A DNA stretch of 8,282 nt from NCBI GenBank assembly GCA_026993705.1, contig JALWSJ010000070.1:1-8282 (forward strand), in the 5' to 3' direction. Each line of letters opens with the position of its first letter. Position 1 is the first letter of the stretch. Below, one piece after another: positions 7,101 through 8,282 of the stretch. The position numbers were made by a program, and so were the translations under genes. The notes under the pieces are model-generated. The model had not been told where the DNA came from, did no database searches, and saw only the letters and a program-made list of their open reading frames with translations. The DNA is from Flavobacteriales bacterium (GTDB taxonomy: Bacteria > Bacteroidota > Bacteroidia > Flavobacteriales_D > Parvicellaceae).

Positions 7101-7755
7101 ACCGAATGGAGTTTGGCAAGGTGTGGGAATCGTTAATTCATCTACGGGAGAATTTGATCCGATGACTGCCGGAGAGGGAGTGCATGAAATAATTTTTACG
7201 ACTACGGGAACTTGTAGCGATGCAGATACCATAAATATAGAAGTTTATCCTGCTTTGATTGTTAATGTTTACGGGGATAGTGTTTGCTATGGTGATGCTG
7301 ATGGCGAAGTAAGTGTTGAAGTTATTCAAGGTGTGCCTCCTTATACCTATTTATGGGAAACGGGAGATGTTACTCCGGTATTGAGTGATTTGGAAGAAGG
7401 TACTTATTTGGTAGAAGTACGAGATTCAAATAATTGTATAGTTAATGATACGGCGGAGGTCGTTATGACGGAGAATTGTGATTACCATTTATTTATTCCG
7501 AATGTATTTTCGCCAAATGGAGATGGACTGAATGACGTTTTATATGTGAGAGGAAAAGGATTTAAAAAATGCTCTTTTGTGGTCTTCGATAGATGGGGAA
7601 ATAAAGTTTTTGAAAGTTCAGATAAAGAAATAGGATGGGATGGTAAATTTAGAGGTAAATTAGTTGATTCGGGAGTTTTTGTTTATCATGTAAAAGTTGA
7701 GTATTTTGATGGGACAAAAGTAGTGAAGGACGGTAATGTTGGTGTTGTTTACTAA
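4120..7755 (+). CDS. T9SS-secreted FG-GAP propeller and Ig-repeat surface protein with type B sorting domain
   Basis: This 1211-residue protein is exported by Sec, then moved across the outer membrane by the type IX secretion system. The signal peptide (1-19) ends in ANA before Gln20. Residues 36-436 hold seven FG-GAP-type units (pattern: DxFGxSV, then VGA, then GAVYVY), expected to fold as a seven-bladed beta-propeller. Residues 445-1045 hold about eight Ig-like units with two Cys each, for example 547/592, 619/664, 837/882 and 910/957, probably disulfide bonded. Residues 1048-1114 form a SprB-type repeat (DGEVSVEVIQGVPPYTYLW, then GTYLVEVRDSNNC). Residues 1120-1211 form the gliding-motility-type C-terminal domain (CHU_C/type B) with NVFSPNGDGLNDV, FDRWG and GWDGK. 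No enzymatic motif is seen, so adhesion, matrix or gliding roles are inferred. The ATG precedes a well-formed signal peptide. The PorP/SprF gene downstream is the usual partner of such cargo. Confidence 0.93.
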   Translation: MKRFIFVFILLLVTYCANAQPYNFIQKTVDANREAYDIMGASVVVRGDFAAVGEPNDKQDLNELFPLDSAGSVHLYRRNPDASWSHIQKITPSDRGMGDKFGISIAMEGAQLFVGAYGQMLDENGVNPLPSSGAVYVYEYISGVWTFRQKIVAYDRDGGEMFGLSIAVNNGELIVGAPYEEKDENGVIGVASGAVYVYQKDNMGNWNFVQKIVAFDKYSGDYYGSSVSKDGNVLAIGSFKNDLGGGVPNGGAVYIYEKVANIWVFKSKITGSDIVSSDLFGYSVSVDGNFVVVGANRKDVGIQWMGKVYVFKKNGAGNWVQTQMISSPSGSLSIGAFGTSIKATNGDVFIGSPAESTGIFPPVYGFGAVFMYNRDGLGVYQYSNELTAPNLNQSSFFGFSLDVDNSKLFVGAIGEALDENDQPPALDSAGAFYIFEQCVQSSIPSITSVSGNLSICQGDSVQLVISTADTLNSAREWFWYTGGYPGGTLVDSTDTVWVKPNMTTTYSVVGEGYCVTPGTSDSIGTVTVNILPSPNININASPNDTVCLGQSVILTASGASTYVWDNGVSNGVSFMPSATNTYKVVGTSSAGCKDSTTIQVVVNPVPTVGINYTGSTTICSGTLITLSGTGAVSYTWDNGVSDGVAFAPNATTTYTVTGVNAQGCSDTQSMTINVVPGPTVTASAGLTTVCEGTPVTISATGGDTYVWNNGLGAGATHTVTPSVTTEYIVIGTQTATGCTDADTVTITVNPLPNVVANASPNDSICLGDNLTLAGSGAATYTWNNGVVDGVTFTPSLGAVDYIVTGTDLNNCVNKDTITILVTQPPTVGVNASATTICSGQDVILSGTGASTYVWDNGVIDGQPFQPTVTTTYTVVGTDAYGCTGTAVQQITVNPSPLVSAISSAGGATLCEGDTLTLTATGNAQTYIWDNGIIDGQPFVPTVGTHLYKVTAISANLCQDSAFVSVVVNPQDDATITPVGSICGNVPAFNLQAVTPNGVWQGVGIVNSSTGEFDPMTAGEGVHEIIFTTTGTCSDADTINIEVYPALIVNVYGDSVCYGDADGEVSVEVIQGVPPYTYLWETGDVTPVLSDLEEGTYLVEVRDSNNCIVNDTAEVVMTENCDYHLFIPNVFSPNGDGLNDVLYVRGKGFKKCSFVVFDRWGNKVFESSDKEIGWDGKFRGKLVDSGVFVYHVKVEYFDGTKVVKDGNVGVVY
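4225..5427 (+). repeat. Seven FG-GAP repeats (beta-propeller) within the adhesin
   Basis: Units of roughly 55-62 residues repeat seven times between residues 36 and 436. Each has a GxSV-type strand, a VGA/VGE strand, a variable loop and a GAVYVY-type strand ending in an aromatic residue. The loops of the second, third and last blades carry DENG or DEND (122-125, 183-186, 418-421). The first unit opens with GASVVVRGDFAAVGE and the last strand is AGAFYIFEQ (429-437), which would close the ring. I see no canonical integrin-type DxDxDG calcium loop. Confidence 0.8.
5722..7026 (+). repeat. Six close tandem Ig-like repeats within the adhesin
   Basis: Residues 535-969 consist of six consecutive units of 71-74 residues, starting near 535, 607, 679, 753, 826 and 897. 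Each reads roughly: C-x-G, TLxxxG, TYxWDNGxxDG, FxPxxTTTYxVxGT, then xxCxD, TxTVNPxP. Units 1 and 5 share GASTYVWDNGV exactly. More divergent members flank them at 445-534 and 970-1045. The fold is probably the Ig-like or PKD-like sandwich common in Bacteroidota surface proteins, serving as a stalk between the propeller and the sorting domain. Confidence 0.85.
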
Positions 7756-7780
7756 GATTTGAAGGAGATTATTTATATAC

Positions 7781-7931
7781 GTTAGGGATAGAACGGCGTG
7801 TTTGAACTCCTTTTGTGTTGTTGCACTTATGCAACACAAAAGAGTGAGTAGTGATAGCCCGACCCTCATTTACCTAACAAACGTTTGGCTAGAGCGATAT
7901 GTTTGTTAGGTAAATGAGGGGAACGCCCAAA
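7781..7931 (+). repeat. Structured intergenic element, copy 3 (core only)
   Basis: This is a core copy without hairpin C or the 52-nt leader; its GTTAGGGATAG (7781-7791) begins 25 bp after the adhesin stop codon. Hairpin A has 11-bp arms CTTTTGTGTTG (7810-7820) and CAACACAAAAG (7832-7842), unrelated to the G/C-block stems of copies 1 and 2. Then come GATAGCCCGA (7853-7862); hairpin B with perfect 20-bp arms at 7863-7882 and 7901-7920 around the 18-nt loop 7883-7900; and GAACGCCCAAA (7921-7931). It ends 31 bp before the PorP/SprF start codon, so it would lie within any transcript joining the two genes, where it could attenuate or stabilise the message. Confidence 0.85.
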
Positions 7932-7962
7932 AAAGAGAAAAAGACTTTATAATAAGAAGATT

Positions 7963-8282
7963 ATGAAAAGAATAGTATTGATAATAATGAGTATGTATTC
8001 ACTGGCTTCTTTGGCTCAGGATATGCACTTTGCTCAATTTTATAATACACCTTTGGCTATCAATCCTTCGCTAGCTGGTGGATATGACGGAACTTTTAGG
8101 GGTATTTTGAATTATAGAGATCAGTGGAAATCTGCCGGAAATGCTTATAAAACTTACGGTTTGTCGTTGGACGGGGGAATGTTGAGAAAAGTGGATAAAG
8201 GTTTTCTAGGGGTGGGGGCCGCAATTTATAATGATAAACAAGGGGATATCGGATTGAGCAGAATGAACGCAAAGTTATCTTT
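7963..8282 (+). CDS. PorP/SprF-family T9SS outer-membrane protein, 5' part
   Basis: The window holds the first 106 codons plus two bases; the gene runs off the right edge. The protein opens with a signal peptide (MKRIVLIIMSMYSLASLA, then Gln19) followed by QDMHFAQFYNTPLAINPSLAG, the typical start of the PorP/SprF family, then YRDQWKS and GLSLDGG, and alternating strands expected of a beta-barrel. Family members are usually about 300-340 residues, so roughly two thirds is missing. In Flavobacterium, SprF is needed for secretion or surface display of the adhesin SprB, and homologues often follow genes for type B cargo, as here. A likely job is handling the 1211-residue protein upstream. AAGAAGA just before the ATG is a weak purine-rich ribosome site. 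The 207-bp gap is mostly occupied by repeat copy 3. Confidence 0.9.
   Translation, partial: MKRIVLIIMSMYSLASLAQDMHFAQFYNTPLAINPSLAGGYDGTFRGILNYRDQWKSAGNAYKTYGLSLDGGMLRKVDKGFLGVGAAIYNDKQGDIGLSRMNAKLS

Noticed and set aside
7660..7869. A small - strand gene at the adhesin end
   Set aside because: It runs antisense through the conserved sorting domain and into repeat copy 3; the reading frame is best explained by chance.
7781..7931. A retron or diversity-generating RNA
   Set aside because: The hairpins invite the idea, but there is no reverse transcriptase in the window and several dispersed copies argue against a single dedicated RNA locus.

Overview
The window looks like a chromosomal segment of a Bacteroidota bacterium, probably Flavobacteriia or a close relative. 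The evidence is a large secreted adhesin-like protein with a type B C-terminal sorting domain of the type IX secretion system (T9SS), a PorP/SprF-family outer-membrane gene directly downstream, an RprX/RprY-like two-component pair, an AT-rich base composition, and start regions without strong Shine-Dalgarno sequences. The taxon comes from protein families only; no rRNA or marker gene is present.

Layout. Positions 1-321 hold a structured repeat element (copy 1, + strand) and the upstream region of the first operon. Positions 322-2423 are a translationally coupled sensor kinase and OmpR-family response regulator (RprX/RprY-like). Positions 2424-2928 carry no credible gene: they contain copy 2 of the element (- strand), a truncated leader piece, a perfect 16-bp inverted repeat and another stand-alone leader copy. 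Positions 2929-3966 encode a second histidine kinase with no adjacent regulator. Positions 4120-7755 encode a 1211-residue secreted protein: signal peptide, seven FG-GAP propeller repeats, about eight Ig-like repeats, one SprB-type repeat and the T9SS sorting domain. Copy 3 of the element (+ strand) lies at 7781-7931. A PorP/SprF-family gene begins at 7963 and is cut by the window edge.

How the genes fit together. The large protein and the PorP/SprF gene are a familiar T9SS cargo and partner pair: a surface adhesin and the outer-membrane protein that probably helps export or anchor it. The RprXY-like pair is an envelope-sensing regulatory system, and the second kinase is an orphan whose partner must lie elsewhere. 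No sequence evidence links either kinase to the adhesin.

The most interesting content is the intergenic repeat family. Three copies share the boxes TTAGGGATAG, GATAGCCCGA and GAACGCCC, with two hairpins between them. The second hairpin has a perfect 19-20 bp stem whose sequence differs in every copy, yet it always closes an 18-nt loop of nearly constant sequence. Two full copies add a third hairpin upstream. In three places the leader spans exactly 52 nt from its TTCAT box to the TTAGGG box. This points to selection on structure. It may be an RNA element or a mobile palindromic element; I believe similar repeats occur in other Flavobacteria but cannot name the family with certainty.
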